DNA of 64,000 nucleotides from CAWDCV01 sp963728125 (GCA_963728125.1 CAVSIZ010000019.1:495931-559930); one strand, 5' to 3'; shown: positions 8,107 to 16,556, counted from the first letter of the stretch. Numbers and translations: made by a program. The notes: a model not told the origin generated them from the sequence alone.

Positions 8107-9595
8107 TGTCCAACTCCCTCACGAGTGCACCGGCGCCACGGATGGCAATCGCGACGCTGGTGAGCGTGGGGTTAGCCGAGTTCGCTGTCGGGATGAGCCC
8201 GTTGCCGGCCAGCACCAGTCCGTGCACTCCCCACACGCGGGAGTACGAGTCGCACACGCTGGTGCCGTCGTCCGCCGTCCCCATCCGGACGGTGCCCATG
8301 TAGTGCAGCGAACTGCCGGCCGGCATCACCTTGGGCATGCCCTCGACGAACTCACCTAGAGCAGCGGCCGCGCGTGCCTGATGCTTGCGCGCGCGCTCGA
8401 ACTCCGCCTCCTCGCGTTCGGTGAGCTCGTAGGCGATCTGGATGCCGGGGAGGCCGTTCTCGTCGGGCTCGTCGTCATGGAAGGTGAGCCGGTCCTCGGG
8501 CCGCGGCCACTTCCGGATCCCCCAGCCCATGCCCACGTAGCCGCTGCGGTTGTTGTAGTGCGGGCTGCTCTCCCGCAGCGGCATGGGGGAGACCGGCGTG
8601 TACATCATCTGCGCGTGGTACGGGTGCCGCTCCTCGTCGAACCCGACGGCGACGAGTCCCCGGATCGGATCGACTGGCGCACCGTCGTCCTCTCTCGGCG
8701 GGACGATGCCCTCGCGGAGTGCGACGACGCCGAACAGCAGCGGGTGCTCGGTGAGGTACCGCCCGAGCGCATCCGGCCGAATCCCTGACGCCCACAGCAG
8801 TTGCGGGGTACGAAGCGCGTCGGCGGCGACGACGACGGTGTCGGCGCGCACCTCCTCCTCGCTGCCCGTACGAAGGTCGCGAAGGACGGCACCCACGACG
8901 CGGTCGCCCTCCCGTACGAGCCGGACGCAGAGCGTCTCGGCGCGCAGGGTGAAGCGTGGGTCGTCCTTGACGGGACCGAGGACGACATCGGGCCCGCTCC
9001 AGCGCAGCGTCCCGTCCGGTCGCGGGTCGCCGGCGATGGGGAGCGGGCCGACGGCGATCCCGTCGGGAGCAAACTCGTCGCGCACGCGCTCGAGAACGGC
9101 CGCTACTTGCGGCGAATCTTCGAATGCGCTGCGAGTGGTGTGCAGTAGTCCCTCGGCCGCCGCGATGTGCTCATCCCACTCGCGCTCGTCGATGAAGGCG
9201 ATGCGCTCGCTCCCGACGGGACGCGGCGTGGCGCACGTCCAGTGGACACCTTGCCCACCGACGCACGTGGAGCCAGCCGCGGCCGGCATTCCGGGGGATC
9301 CGTCGGCGGCGCGACCGATCAGGTGGGTGCCCTGCCGGGCGGTGACCGTGCCCTCGAGCACGACTCCACCGGGGATGCCCGACACGCCGCTCTCCGACGC
9401 GCGTCCCTGCGAGGCGAGCCGTGCCGCCGCTTGCCCCTCGGCATCGGGAATGTTCTTGACGTTCATCCCTGGCGGCGTACTGACGACCGGCCCGGCCTCG
9501 ACCATGAGCACGGTGACGTCGGGTGTCTGCTCGATCAGCTGCCGGGCGTACGTCGAGCCGGTCGGCCCGCTGCCGACGATCAAGACATGTGTCAT
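8090..9595 (-). CDS. GMC-family FAD oxidoreductase (pyranose-2-oxidase/C-glycoside 3-oxidase-like)
   Basis: A 501-residue flavoprotein. The FAD-binding VGSGPTGS lies at residues 7-14. His431 (SSLHYMGT) and Asn475 (NSANPTLT) occupy the positions of the catalytic His/Asn pair of pyranose 2-oxidases. Relatives oxidise sugars or glycosides at C2 or C3 with O2 or a dye as acceptor. Bacterial C-glycoside 3-oxidases belong here and prepare the substrate for the TIM-barrel/DUF6379 deglycosidase. ATG at 9595 has GGGAGG 7 bases before it and overlaps the previous stop (ATGA). It is the intact member of a tandem pair. Regiospecificity cannot be read from sequence, but the operon context supports 3-oxidation. 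Confidence 0.87.
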   Translation of the reverse strand: MTHVLIVGSGPTGSTYARQLIEQTPDVTVLMVEAGPVVSTPPGMNVKNIPDAEGQAAARLASQGRASESGVSGIPGGVVLEGTVTARQGTHLIGRAADGSPGMPAAAGSTCVGGQGVHWTCATPRPVGSERIAFIDEREWDEHIAAAEGLLHTTRSAFEDSPQVAAVLERVRDEFAPDGIAVGPLPIAGDPRPDGTLRWSGPDVVLGPVKDDPRFTLRAETLCVRLVREGDRVVGAVLRDLRTGSEEEVRADTVVVAADALRTPQLLWASGIRPDALGRYLTEHPLLFGVVALREGIVPPREDDGAPVDPIRGLVAVGFDEERHPYHAQMMYTPVSPMPLRESSPHYNNRSGYVGMGWGIRKWPRPEDRLTFHDDEPDENGLPGIQIAYELTEREEAEFERARKHQARAAAALGEFVEGMPKVMPAGSSLHYMGTVRMGTADDGTSVCDSYSRVWGVHGLVLAGNGLIPTANSANPTLTSVAIAIRGAGALVRELDSADSS

Positions 9596-11077
9596 GAGCG
9601 GACCTCCCGAGCGAGAGCGCGGGCGGCGAGCACACCGAGCGCGACGGCGGTCAGCGTCGGGTTGCAGGCGGTCGCCGTCGGCAGGACGTTGTTGCCGCCG
9701 ACATAGACGTTCGCCGTCCCCCAGACGCGGCTCGTGGGATCGCAGACACTGGTGCCGTCGTCGACGGGTCCCATCCGGGTCGTGCCCTGGTAGTGCAGCG
9801 AACCGCCCGCGGGCAGCGTGAACGGCTCCCCGAGCGGCCGGCCCAGGGCCTTGGCGGCTACGCCGATCTCGTCGAACGCGGCCGCCATCGACGCCTCGTC
9901 GCCGGCGGTGAGCGTGTAGTCGATGCGGATGCCCGGCATACCGTGCTCGTCGGCGGCAGCTCTCGTCGAACCACACCCGGTCGTCGGGGGAGAGCTCCTT
10001 GCGGCAGAACCAGCCGAGGCCGACGACCTGGCCGGGACGCACCGTGGTTCCCGGATCGAGCGGGACGGGCGACGCATCCAGCTGCATGACCTGGCTGTGG
10101 AACGGGCGATCGGCGGCGTACGGCACCCAGGACACCCCGGACAGCGGCACGATCGCTCCGCCGCCCGGTGTCGTCGTCGCCGAGCGCGGCACGTCGACAT
10201 CCACCGGAGCGTCCGCGGGGACGTACTTCTCATCGAGCAGCGACGCCAGCATGATCTGCGGCTGGTCGTTGAGGTAGCGGCCGAGCGCCGCTGGCCGGAT
10301 GCCGGACGCCCACAGCAGCTGCGGGGTACGGAACGCGTCGCCCGCGACCACGACCGCCCGCGCTTCCAGCACCTCGCGCTGCCCAGAGGCGACGTCGACG
10401 ACGTCGACACCGGTGGCCCGGTCACCGTCCATGCGGATGCGCCGGGCGAGGGTGTTGGCGCGCAGGGTCACATTCGGCCGGTCCCACAGGTCACCGGCGA
10501 TGACGGCCGGTCCGGTCCAGTGCAGCGAGCCGTCAGACGCAACGGCGACCGCGACCGGCATCGGGCCAGCCGGACGCCGGTGCGGGCGGTCGAACAGCTC
10601 GCCGAGAACTCCTTGCACAGCACCCGTCAGCGGTGCGTCGTCGAAGGCGTGCGTGGTGACCGCGAGCAGTTCCTCGGCTCGGGTGAGGGCATCGTCCAGC
10701 ACCGACGCGTCCAGGAAGTCGGGGATCTCGTCGTCGCCGGGACGCGGGCACGCCGCCGTCCAGTGCGCCCCCATCCCGCCGACATTCGTGGACGTCGCCG
10801 CAAGTGGCATGGCCGCCGCACCGACGAGCGCCGTACCAGGTCGCGCCGGCATTCCTCCAGGCGGCGGCTCCGCCCCCTTCGCCAGCTCGCCCAGTGCGGC
10901 GTCGCGCACCGCTGGATCCGCGATGTTCTTGACATGCCCGCCGGGTGTCTCGCCTAGAACCGGACCGGCTTCGAGCACGATCACCCGCAGCGACTCGTCG
11001 AGATCGGCGAGCTCCCGTGCGATCGCCGTGCCGACCGGTCCGGACCCGACGACGATGACGTCGTACTCGGCGCCCAT
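9592..11077 (-). pseudogene. GMC-family FAD oxidoreductase, paralogue of the adjacent gene, with one frameshift
   Basis: A second pyranose-2-oxidase-like protein. The first part (ATG at 11077, VVGSGPVGTA FAD motif) reads correctly to about DDRVWFDES. The frame then changes near base 9958, where one extra base is present. The rest (AADEHGMPGIRIDY, then GGSLHYQGTTRMG, then TACNPTLT) continues in another frame to the stop at 9592. Both catalytic residues (His and Asn) would be present if the base were removed. Without correction the ribosome would run on into the frame of the downstream oxidase. This may be a real lesion or a base-calling error. Repaired length would be about 494 residues. Same proposed role as its neighbour: oxidation of glycosyl groups to keto-glycosides. 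Confidence 0.8.
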
Positions 11078-12090
11078 CAGACGGTTACCGGCGCTTCTTC
11101 AAGCAGCCGCTTGAGCATGTCCTGCTGCGCCCGGACCATGTCGAATGCGCTGTACCGGTCGCTGTACGCGTGCGCTTCGTATTCGCTGGAGATGAACCCG
11201 GTGTAGTTCTGCTCGCGGAGCACCCGCACGATCCCCGGATAGTCGATCGAGGGATCTTCACCGTCGAACACGCCGTAGAACTTGCCGTGGATGTGCACCA
11301 CGTGGGGGAAGAATTCGGCCCAGCGTTCGGGCTCCATCTTCCCGTGCATGGTGAAGATCATCTTGAGGTTGCCGACCTGCGCGGGGTTGGCGCCGAGCTC
11401 GGTGGCTCGGCGTTCCAATTCGGGGAACTTCCCCATCGTCGGCCCGGGCTCGGCCCAGATCGTCTTCGCCAGCTCGGTCAGCTCGGGCGCGATGCCGGCG
11501 GTGCGGTGGGCGTCGTCGACGGCGTCTGGGACGGCGCGCATGCTCGCCGAGAAGTCCGGGATGAAACCCAGCCACGGCGTGTCGATCTGGGTGAAGAACT
11601 CCTTGAGCGCGGCCACCGGCGGGGCGTCGATCGTCAGCGGGGCGTGGATCTCCACGCCGATCTTCACGCCGAGCTGTTCGGCCAGCGGTAGCAGCCGGGA
11701 CAGGATCGGCGCAGTGGACTCGATGCCGACGCGAACGGTGGGGAAGCCGAGTGCTGCGGCGCCGCGCAGCTGCACGGCGACGTAGTCGTACGCCTCGTCG
11801 TCGCTGAGTAGCCGCCCCGGATACAGGCCGAGGTCGAGGTTGATGGCCAGGCACGACGGCGTCAGCCCAGAGTCCTCGATCAGGCCGCGGACCTCGCGCG
11901 TGCTTGCGTCGTCCAGCCGCGGCCAGCCGCGCAGGCTCTGAAACGCGACCATCTCCACGCCCGGGCCGAGATCCCGAGCGGCGACCTCACGCAGCAGCGT
12001 CGCGAGGTCCCGGCCCGGCTTGCGCTGCTCGAGTGAGAGGCTGAACAAGGTGATACCGAGGCGGGGCAGCCCCGAAGCGGTGTCGGTCAC
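11077..12090 (-). CDS. TIM-barrel protein, divergent C-glycoside deglycosidase alpha-like
   Basis: A 337-residue TIM barrel opening LGITLFSLS. Candidate metal ligands are Glu147 (VEIHAP), Asp179 (IPDFSA), His268 (VHIHGK) and Glu303 (SSEYEAH). It is closer to the protein at 15154-16152 than to the canonical alpha-like protein at 12896-13891. The next upstream gene in the operon is a small DUF6379 protein, suggesting a two-subunit enzyme. GTG at 12090 has GGGAG about 6 bases upstream, 13 bases after the upstream stop. The stop overlaps the oxidase start. Role as a keto-glycoside lyase or deglycosidase is inferred from context. A simple sugar isomerase is the alternative. Confidence 0.83.
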   Translation of the reverse strand: MTDTASGLPRLGITLFSLSLEQRKPGRDLATLLREVAARDLGPGVEMVAFQSLRGWPRLDDASTREVRGLIEDSGLTPSCLAINLDLGLYPGRLLSDDEAYDYVAVQLRGAAALGFPTVRVGIESTAPILSRLLPLAEQLGVKIGVEIHAPLTIDAPPVAALKEFFTQIDTPWLGFIPDFSASMRAVPDAVDDAHRTAGIAPELTELAKTIWAEPGPTMGKFPELERRATELGANPAQVGNLKMIFTMHGKMEPERWAEFFPHVVHIHGKFYGVFDGEDPSIDYPGIVRVLREQNYTGFISSEYEAHAYSDRYSAFDMVRAQQDMLKRLLEEAPVTV

Positions 12091-12103
12091 GGCGAACTCC
12101 CGG

Positions 12104-12502
12104 TCAGGCGGCGGTCAGCGTCTTGTCGGTCGAGCTGGGTGCCAGCAGCGGCACCCGGTCGGGCCCGGTGAGGATGTAGGGGATCGACAGCCCGAGCAGC
12201 AGCTGCACCCGATGCTGCTTCCCGGACGCGGTCTCCACTGGTACGTGCAGCACCACCGGGTCAGTCGTGAACCAGTACTCGTCGCCCTTCTCTGCCAGCT
12301 CCGCGAAGGCGTACCGGTGGTCGTTGACCGTCACCGAGAGCGAGTCCGACTCGACCGGCGTGCCGTCGACAGTCAGCTCGATCTTCGCCAGCGACGGCAA
12401 CGGAAGCGCCCGATACCAGTGCGAGTAGACGGCGATGTCCAGGCCGTCGGTCGTGGCCGTCAGTGAATCGTCGCGCACGACCTGGTCGTCCAGCGGTCCC
12501 AT
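12104..12502 (-). CDS. DUF6379-type protein (C-glycoside deglycosidase beta-like), divergent
   Basis: A 132-residue beta-sandwich protein. It keeps the core of DUF6379: SHWYRALPLPSLAKIELTVDG near residues 27-47 and LSIPYI near 108. It lacks the usual N-terminal ICEEGF-like segment. Beta subunits of C-glycoside deglycosidases pack against the TIM-barrel alpha subunit and help form the active site. This one most likely partners the barrel encoded 13 bases downstream (11077-12090). ATG at 12502 with GAGAGGA upstream. It contains no enzyme motif of its own. Confidence 0.75.
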   Translation of the reverse strand: MGPLDDQVVRDDSLTATTDGLDIAVYSHWYRALPLPSLAKIELTVDGTPVESDSLSVTVNDHRYAFAELAEKGDEYWFTTDPVVLHVPVETASGKQHRVQLLLGLSIPYILTGPDRVPLLAPSSTDKTLTAA

Positions 12503-12515
12503 CGTTGTTCCTCTC

Positions 12516-12893
12516 TCAGGCGGCGACCGTCAGTCGCTTGCTGTCCCGACCGCCACCTGGCACGGGCATGTACGAGATGCGCAGCCGCACGACCACGGTG
12601 ACGTCGTGCTCGCCCGGAGCTAGCGGCTCGTCGGTCTCGAACGCGAGTTGCGCTCGCTCACCCATCTCCCACCGGTCGTCAATGGTCTGTGGCAGCTGGT
12701 CGAAGGTGTAGGTGTTGCCGTGCACCGTGAACGTGGTGCGCTCCGGTGGGATCTGCGTGCCGTCCACGGTGACATCGACGGCCTCGACCATCGACAGCGT
12801 GAGCCCGCGGTAGTACGGCATCCGCACCTCGACGACGCCGCCGCCATCACGCCGCTGGAAACCCTCTTCGCAGACGATGTACTTGTCGTACAC
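12516..12893 (-). CDS. C-glycoside deglycosidase beta subunit-like protein (DUF6379)
   Basis: A 125-residue protein beginning MYDKYIVCEEGFQRR, the canonical opening of the DUF6379/beta-subunit family, followed by RMPYYRG, VEAVDVTVDG and LRISYMPVPGG. GTG at 12893 follows the stop of the canonical TIM-barrel gene by two bases and has GGGAG 6 bases upstream. The alpha-beta order is that expected of known two-subunit C-glycoside deglycosidases. The pair would cleave 3-keto C-glycosides such as oxidised flavone or isoflavone C-glucosides. Substrate is inference. Confidence 0.82.
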   Translation of the reverse strand: MYDKYIVCEEGFQRRDGGGVVEVRMPYYRGLTLSMVEAVDVTVDGTQIPPERTTFTVHGNTYTFDQLPQTIDDRWEMGERAQLAFETDEPLAPGEHDVTVVVRLRISYMPVPGGGRDSKRLTVAA

Positions 12894-12895
12894 GG

Positions 12896-13891
12896 TCAGC
12901 TCCCTTCGCCCAAGAGACGCGCGAACATGGCGTGCTGCCTGCGGACCTGCTCGACGCTGTCGACCTCGAACGCGTCCTCGACGTGCCGCTGGCCCTCGTA
13001 CTCGCTGGACAGGTAGCCGTCGAAGCCGCCCTCGATAAGCACGGGAATGACCTCGTCGTACGGAATGGAGTACTCGACCTCGTCCTCGGTCATCTCGTAG
13101 AACTTCGCCTGGATGTGCCCCATGAGGTGCATGTGCTCGAGCATCGCCTTCGGTTCCATCCAGATGTAGTGCGTCGCCTGGCGCGCGAGCCCCACGTCGA
13201 CCGGCCCGCCGTTGCGGTAGTTCACGGTGTCGATGAGCGCGTGCGTATCGCCCTGGTCGTCGTACGTCTTCACGATCAGATCGACGAGCTCGGGCTTCGC
13301 GCCGTCGCGCAGCGCCCGCTCGCTGACGACGCGCGGGAACCGCTTGACGAACGTGCCCATGTCCGGCATGAAGCCCAGCGCCGGCGAACTCGTCCGGTGC
13401 ATCACCTCGAGGTGCTGCACGATCCACGGATGGCTGTAGTGGAACGGCGCGTGCACCTCGAGCAGCAGCCGGACACCCTTGTCCTCGGCGTACGGAGCAG
13501 CGCCCTCCATCACCTCGGGCGGCGTATTGATGATGGCGCGAATGTTCTTTGCGCCTAGCCGCACTGCTACGTCGATGTCGCGATGGAACGACGCAACCTG
13601 CTCGTCGAGGGTCAGCCAGCGGTCCGGGTACAGCTTGGTGTCGAGGAAGAGGTCGGTGCAGACCGGCGTCGTCCCGTACTTGTCCATCCAGCCGAACCAG
13701 TTCTCGACGAACTCGTCCGTCAGGTTCGGGAAGCCGGGGATCGACTGCTCGGGGATGATCTCGATGCCGTTAGCGCCGATCTTGCTGGCGGCGGCGATGC
13801 AGTCCTCGAGCGTCATCTTCCGCAGGAAGTACTCGTGCTGGTACGAGTACAGGCTGACGCCGCGCTTGATGCTGTGGGCCGGTGTAGTCAT
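12896..13891 (-). CDS. C-glycoside deglycosidase alpha subunit-like TIM-barrel protein
   Basis: A 331-residue TIM barrel opening KRGVSLYSYQHEYFLRKMTL, the form typical of the alpha subunit of C-glycoside deglycosidases. Candidate active-site residues are Glu145 (LLLEVHAP), Asp177 (FMPDMG), His259 and Gln261 (GHIQAK) and Glu297 (SSEYEG). Other sugar-isomerase barrels usually have His at the Gln261 position, and the fused protein at 1892-3193 shares the Gln. ATG at 13891 has GGAGG 5 bases upstream and overlaps the redoxin stop (ATGA). It is paired with the beta-like gene immediately downstream. The known reaction is metal-dependent elimination that breaks the C-C bond between a 3-keto sugar and an aromatic aglycone. 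Confidence 0.83.
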   Translation of the reverse strand: MTTPAHSIKRGVSLYSYQHEYFLRKMTLEDCIAAASKIGANGIEIIPEQSIPGFPNLTDEFVENWFGWMDKYGTTPVCTDLFLDTKLYPDRWLTLDEQVASFHRDIDVAVRLGAKNIRAIINTPPEVMEGAAPYAEDKGVRLLLEVHAPFHYSHPWIVQHLEVMHRTSSPALGFMPDMGTFVKRFPRVVSERALRDGAKPELVDLIVKTYDDQGDTHALIDTVNYRNGGPVDVGLARQATHYIWMEPKAMLEHMHLMGHIQAKFYEMTEDEVEYSIPYDEVIPVLIEGGFDGYLSSEYEGQRHVEDAFEVDSVEQVRRQHAMFARLLGEGS

Positions 13892-14775
13892 GCGGTCCTC
13901 CGTGGTTTGCGGGAGTCGACCCAGCCCGGCAGATCCCAGGGGCGCGCCAAGGATTGGCGCAACCGCTCGGCGAGCTCAGTGGCGTCAGGCAGGGGAGACA
14001 TGCGGCCGTCGGGCCGGGTGTAGACGCGGCAGGTGAGGGCGGGCGCTGCCTCCACCGGGAAGAGGTCCCGCCGTCCGACCTGAAAGGTGGGGGAGCCGGG
14101 AAAGCCGAGCTGTTGTGCATCCTTGCGGGTACGCACTTCGCGCTTGACGACGTTGACCTCGCCGCGGCCCAGCTCATCGAGGATGTCCTGGAGCACGTCG
14201 CCAGCCTCGTCGTGCGTCGGACAGCCCTCCCACCAGAGCAGCTCGACACGCCACTTCATCGAGCAGCCGGCTGGTGAGGTGGTGGGTCGTTGCACCTCGC
14301 GACCGGCGAGCACGTCGTCGAGCGCCTCCCGGAGAAAGCGGGCGTTCTCCGCCGGATTGTCGTGGTCTCCGTCGGGCGCGCCGTGGTAGCGGACCACGCC
14401 CTCGTGGTCGATCACGAAGACCTCGGGCGTCGCTGTCGCGCCATAGTCCTGGGCGGCGGACTGCTCCTCGTCGCGAAGGAACGGCCCGGCGAGCTCGCCC
14501 GCATCGACGCGCCGCTTCATGGCCTCGACCGAGTCCTCGGGGTGGTCGGTCTCGTCATTGCTGATGAGCTGCAGGACGGCAACGTCGCGATCGGCGTAGT
14601 CGCGAGCGACGGCCTGGATGCGGTCATGCCACGCCCGCGCGAACGGGCAGCTGTTCGCCGTGAAGACGACGACCGTGGCCGCGTGCTCCTTCGGCTCGAG
14701 CCGGACTACGGCGCCCTCCGTATCGGGCAGCTCGAACGGCGGAGCTGTGTCGCCGACGGTAAGCCTGCGTATCAC
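13888..14775 (-). CDS. Redoxin/AhpC-TSA-like domain fused to a second thioredoxin-like domain
   Basis: A 295-residue protein. Residues about 1-175 are a redoxin (VGDTAPPFELPDTEG, then FTANSCPFARAW), whose family normally ends with GCSIKW. Here GCSMKWR leads without a break into a second thioredoxin-like domain with WWEGCPTH near residue 185. GTG at 14775 has GGAAGGA about 9 bases upstream and follows the stop of the small DUF6379 gene with overlap. Oxidases of the GMC family release hydrogen peroxide, so a peroxide or thiol role beside them is reasonable, but this is inference. Only one cysteine is seen at the first domain's active site. Chaperone-like or electron-transfer roles are possible. 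Confidence 0.75.
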   Translation of the reverse strand: MIRRLTVGDTAPPFELPDTEGAVVRLEPKEHAATVVVFTANSCPFARAWHDRIQAVARDYADRDVAVLQLISNDETDHPEDSVEAMKRRVDAGELAGPFLRDEEQSAAQDYGATATPEVFVIDHEGVVRYHGAPDGDHDNPAENARFLREALDDVLAGREVQRPTTSPAGCSMKWRVELLWWEGCPTHDEAGDVLQDILDELGRGEVNVVKREVRTRKDAQQLGFPGSPTFQVGRRDLFPVEAAPALTCRVYTRPDGRMSPLPDATELAERLRQSLARPWDLPGWVDSRKPRRTA

Positions 14776-15157
14776 TGAACGGTTCCTTCCGTACGAACCA
14801 CGGTGCGCTGTACGAGCGGCACGCCGGGCGCCTGCTGGATGTAGGGGATACGGACGGCGACGGCTACTTCGAGCTGGTAGCGTGTCGCCGGATTGTCGCA
14901 GCGGAGTCGAGCGAGACGTCGAGGGGATCGCGCAGATCCCATGCGGCGTCCGAGACGCCGGCCTCGTCCACGCGCCCCGCGAAGCCGGGCACGTGACGCG
15001 AACGGACGGCGGCGGCGATCCCGTCGACCGTGACGTCGACCGACTCGAGGCACGAGATCGGCAGCGAGCGGTACCACGGCAGGTGGACTGCCAGCGCGAG
15101 CCGCCCGTCCCGTAGCGACAGTGCATCGGGTCGGACCATCCCCTCGGCCATGGTCAT
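14772..15157 (-). pseudogene. DUF6379-type (deglycosidase beta-like) gene with one frameshift
   Basis: A small DUF6379 gene. The first part (ATG at 15157) encodes HLPWYRSLPISCLESVDVTVDG and DLRDPLDVSLDS. The frame then breaks near base 14890, and the C-terminal strand RYQLEVAVAVRIPYIQQ is in another frame ending at 14772. Restoring one base (for example a C in the CCGG run) would give about 128 residues. Its core matches the divergent beta-like protein at 12104-12502 better than the canonical one. It overlaps the stop of the barrel gene at 15154-16152 (ATGA), its probable partner. Sequencing error and true decay are both possible. Confidence 0.7.
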
Positions 15158-16152
15158 GCGGGCACCCGTGTTCTGTCAGTCGACGTGAGCTCGCCGAGCA
15201 GGTCGAGGTGGGCGCGGGTGACGGTCAGCGCATCGACATCAGAGCTGTCGAGCAGCTCGTGCCCGCCCCACTCGCTGACAACGGCACCGTCGTATCCGGC
15301 GTCGTCGAGAGCAGACAACCAGGCGCTGTGCGGAGCGCGGACTGACTCGACGTCAGGGTCCCAGAACTTCGCGTGCGCGTGGCGAACGAGCGGTAGCAGG
15401 TGCGCCCAGTCCCGAGGCTGCTGGCGACCGGTGCGTCCGAAGATCCCGGCGATCAGCATCTGGAGCTGCGGCTCATTCGGATGATCCGCCACCGCGTCGA
15501 ACGCCGCCTGCATGCGCTGGCCCGCGGGCGCGTCCGGCTGCCAGGCGTCGAGAATCGACGTCACTGCTTCATCGGGTACGTCCAGCCGGCGTAGCGCCGA
15601 CGTAAAGGCGTCCGGCAGGGCTGGCGTCGTCAGGCTGAAGTCCAGCGTCAGGCCGAGGTATGGGCTGCCGGTCTCCTGCTGCAGCGCCACGACGTCGATA
15701 ACGGCAGGGGAGTCAGGCAGGATCACGCCCTGCACCTCGAACGTGAGCACGACGCCCAAGCGTTCGGCTTCCGCGGCCACGCGCCGCAACAGGTCGGGCG
15801 TCATGCCGAGAGTGGCGCGGACCGCCTCGAAGCCCAGCCGAGCGGCAACCTCGAGCTGTGGCTGGATGTCGTCGAAGGCCTCGTCGTCGTTCATCGGTCG
15901 ACTCGGTCGGCGGTACAGGTCGGTGTAGACGCCGAGAACCGCGGGGATCAGTCCGAGCCGCTCGACTGCATCGCGGAAGTCGCGCTCGTCGCCAGCGGAC
16001 AGCGCCGGGAAGCCACGCCATGCCTGGTGGCCGATCATCTCGATCGCGGGACCACAGCCAGCGTCGGCGACGCGCTCGAGCAGCGACGACGCGTTGGCAC
16101 CCTGGCGCCAATCCGGCGTCAGGGAGAAGAGCGTGGTTCCCAGGGTCGGCAC
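15154..16152 (-). CDS. TIM-barrel protein, divergent C-glycoside deglycosidase alpha-like
   Basis: A 332-residue TIM barrel opening LGTTLFSLTPDW, similar to the barrel at 11077-12090. Candidate metal ligands are Glu139 (TFEVQG), Asp171 (TLDFSL), His260 (RHAHAK) and Glu294 (VVSEWGG). It is paired with a DUF6379 gene that overlaps its end. GTG at 16152 starts shortly after the SnoaL-like gene and has no strong ribosome site. The pair forms, with 11077-12502, a second and more divergent class of alpha/beta couple in this operon. Sugar isomerase activity is the alternative reading. Confidence 0.8.
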   Translation of the reverse strand: MPTLGTTLFSLTPDWRQGANASSLLERVADAGCGPAIEMIGHQAWRGFPALSAGDERDFRDAVERLGLIPAVLGVYTDLYRRPSRPMNDDEAFDDIQPQLEVAARLGFEAVRATLGMTPDLLRRVAAEAERLGVVLTFEVQGVILPDSPAVIDVVALQQETGSPYLGLTLDFSLTTPALPDAFTSALRRLDVPDEAVTSILDAWQPDAPAGQRMQAAFDAVADHPNEPQLQMLIAGIFGRTGRQQPRDWAHLLPLVRHAHAKFWDPDVESVRAPHSAWLSALDDAGYDGAVVSEWGGHELLDSSDVDALTVTRAHLDLLGELTSTDRTRVPA

Positions 16153-16158
16153 GGCGGC

Positions 16159-16530
16159 TCAGAACATCGGGTGATCGTTGGCGGACTGAGCCGGCCAGGG
16201 CTGAATGACGTCCCAGTGCTCGACGACGTAGTCGCCGTCGGCGCGGTAGAAATCGACCACGGCGGCGGCCGGCTTGCCGTCTCGACGGGCACGGATGTGG
16301 AGTGCGCACAGGTCGCCGTCCACGAGCATCCGCTCGACCGTGACGTCGAACTCCGGGTCGCCGAACTTCTCCGCAAGCGCGTCACGGGCGGCGTTGCGCC
16401 CATCGGCGAGGCCCGGGTTGTGCTGGATGTAGTCGACGGCAACGTAGGTGTCGAAGGCCGTTCGCACGTCCTGCTGGCCGTACATCAGGTCGACGAACTT
16501 CTCGAAGAACGCCCGCCGATCGTCGCTCAC
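16159..16530 (-). CDS. SnoaL-like/NTF2-fold protein
   Basis: A 123-residue protein of the SnoaL/nuclear-transport-factor-2 superfamily (YVAVDYIQHNPGLADGRN, then VVDFYRADGDYVVEHWD). These small cone-shaped folds act as isomerases, cyclases or ligand-binding proteins. GTG at 16530 is chosen because GGAGGAGG lies 4-5 bases before it. It is the first gene of the long leftward operon and lies 27 bases from a palindromic site shared with the ABC transporter and ROK genes. The substrate is unknown. A role on a keto-sugar or aglycone intermediate is a guess. Confidence 0.8.
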   Translation of the reverse strand: MSDDRRAFFEKFVDLMYGQQDVRTAFDTYVAVDYIQHNPGLADGRNAARDALAEKFGDPEFDVTVERMLVDGDLCALHIRARRDGKPAAAVVDFYRADGDYVVEHWDVIQPWPAQSANDHPMF

Positions 16531-16556
16531 AGCTCCTCCTCCTGACGTACAGCTCA

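Noticed and set aside
8090..11077. A single 995-residue protein made of two GMC oxidases
   Set aside because: The middle third is out-of-frame sequence of the first oxidase. The true C-terminus with LHYQGT and NPTLT lies in another frame, and the second oxidase has its own ribosome site and ATG at 9595.
13888..15126. A DUF6379-redoxin fusion
   Set aside because: The N-terminal part of that open stretch is out-of-frame DUF6379 coding. A GTG with a good ribosome site at 14775 starts the redoxin.
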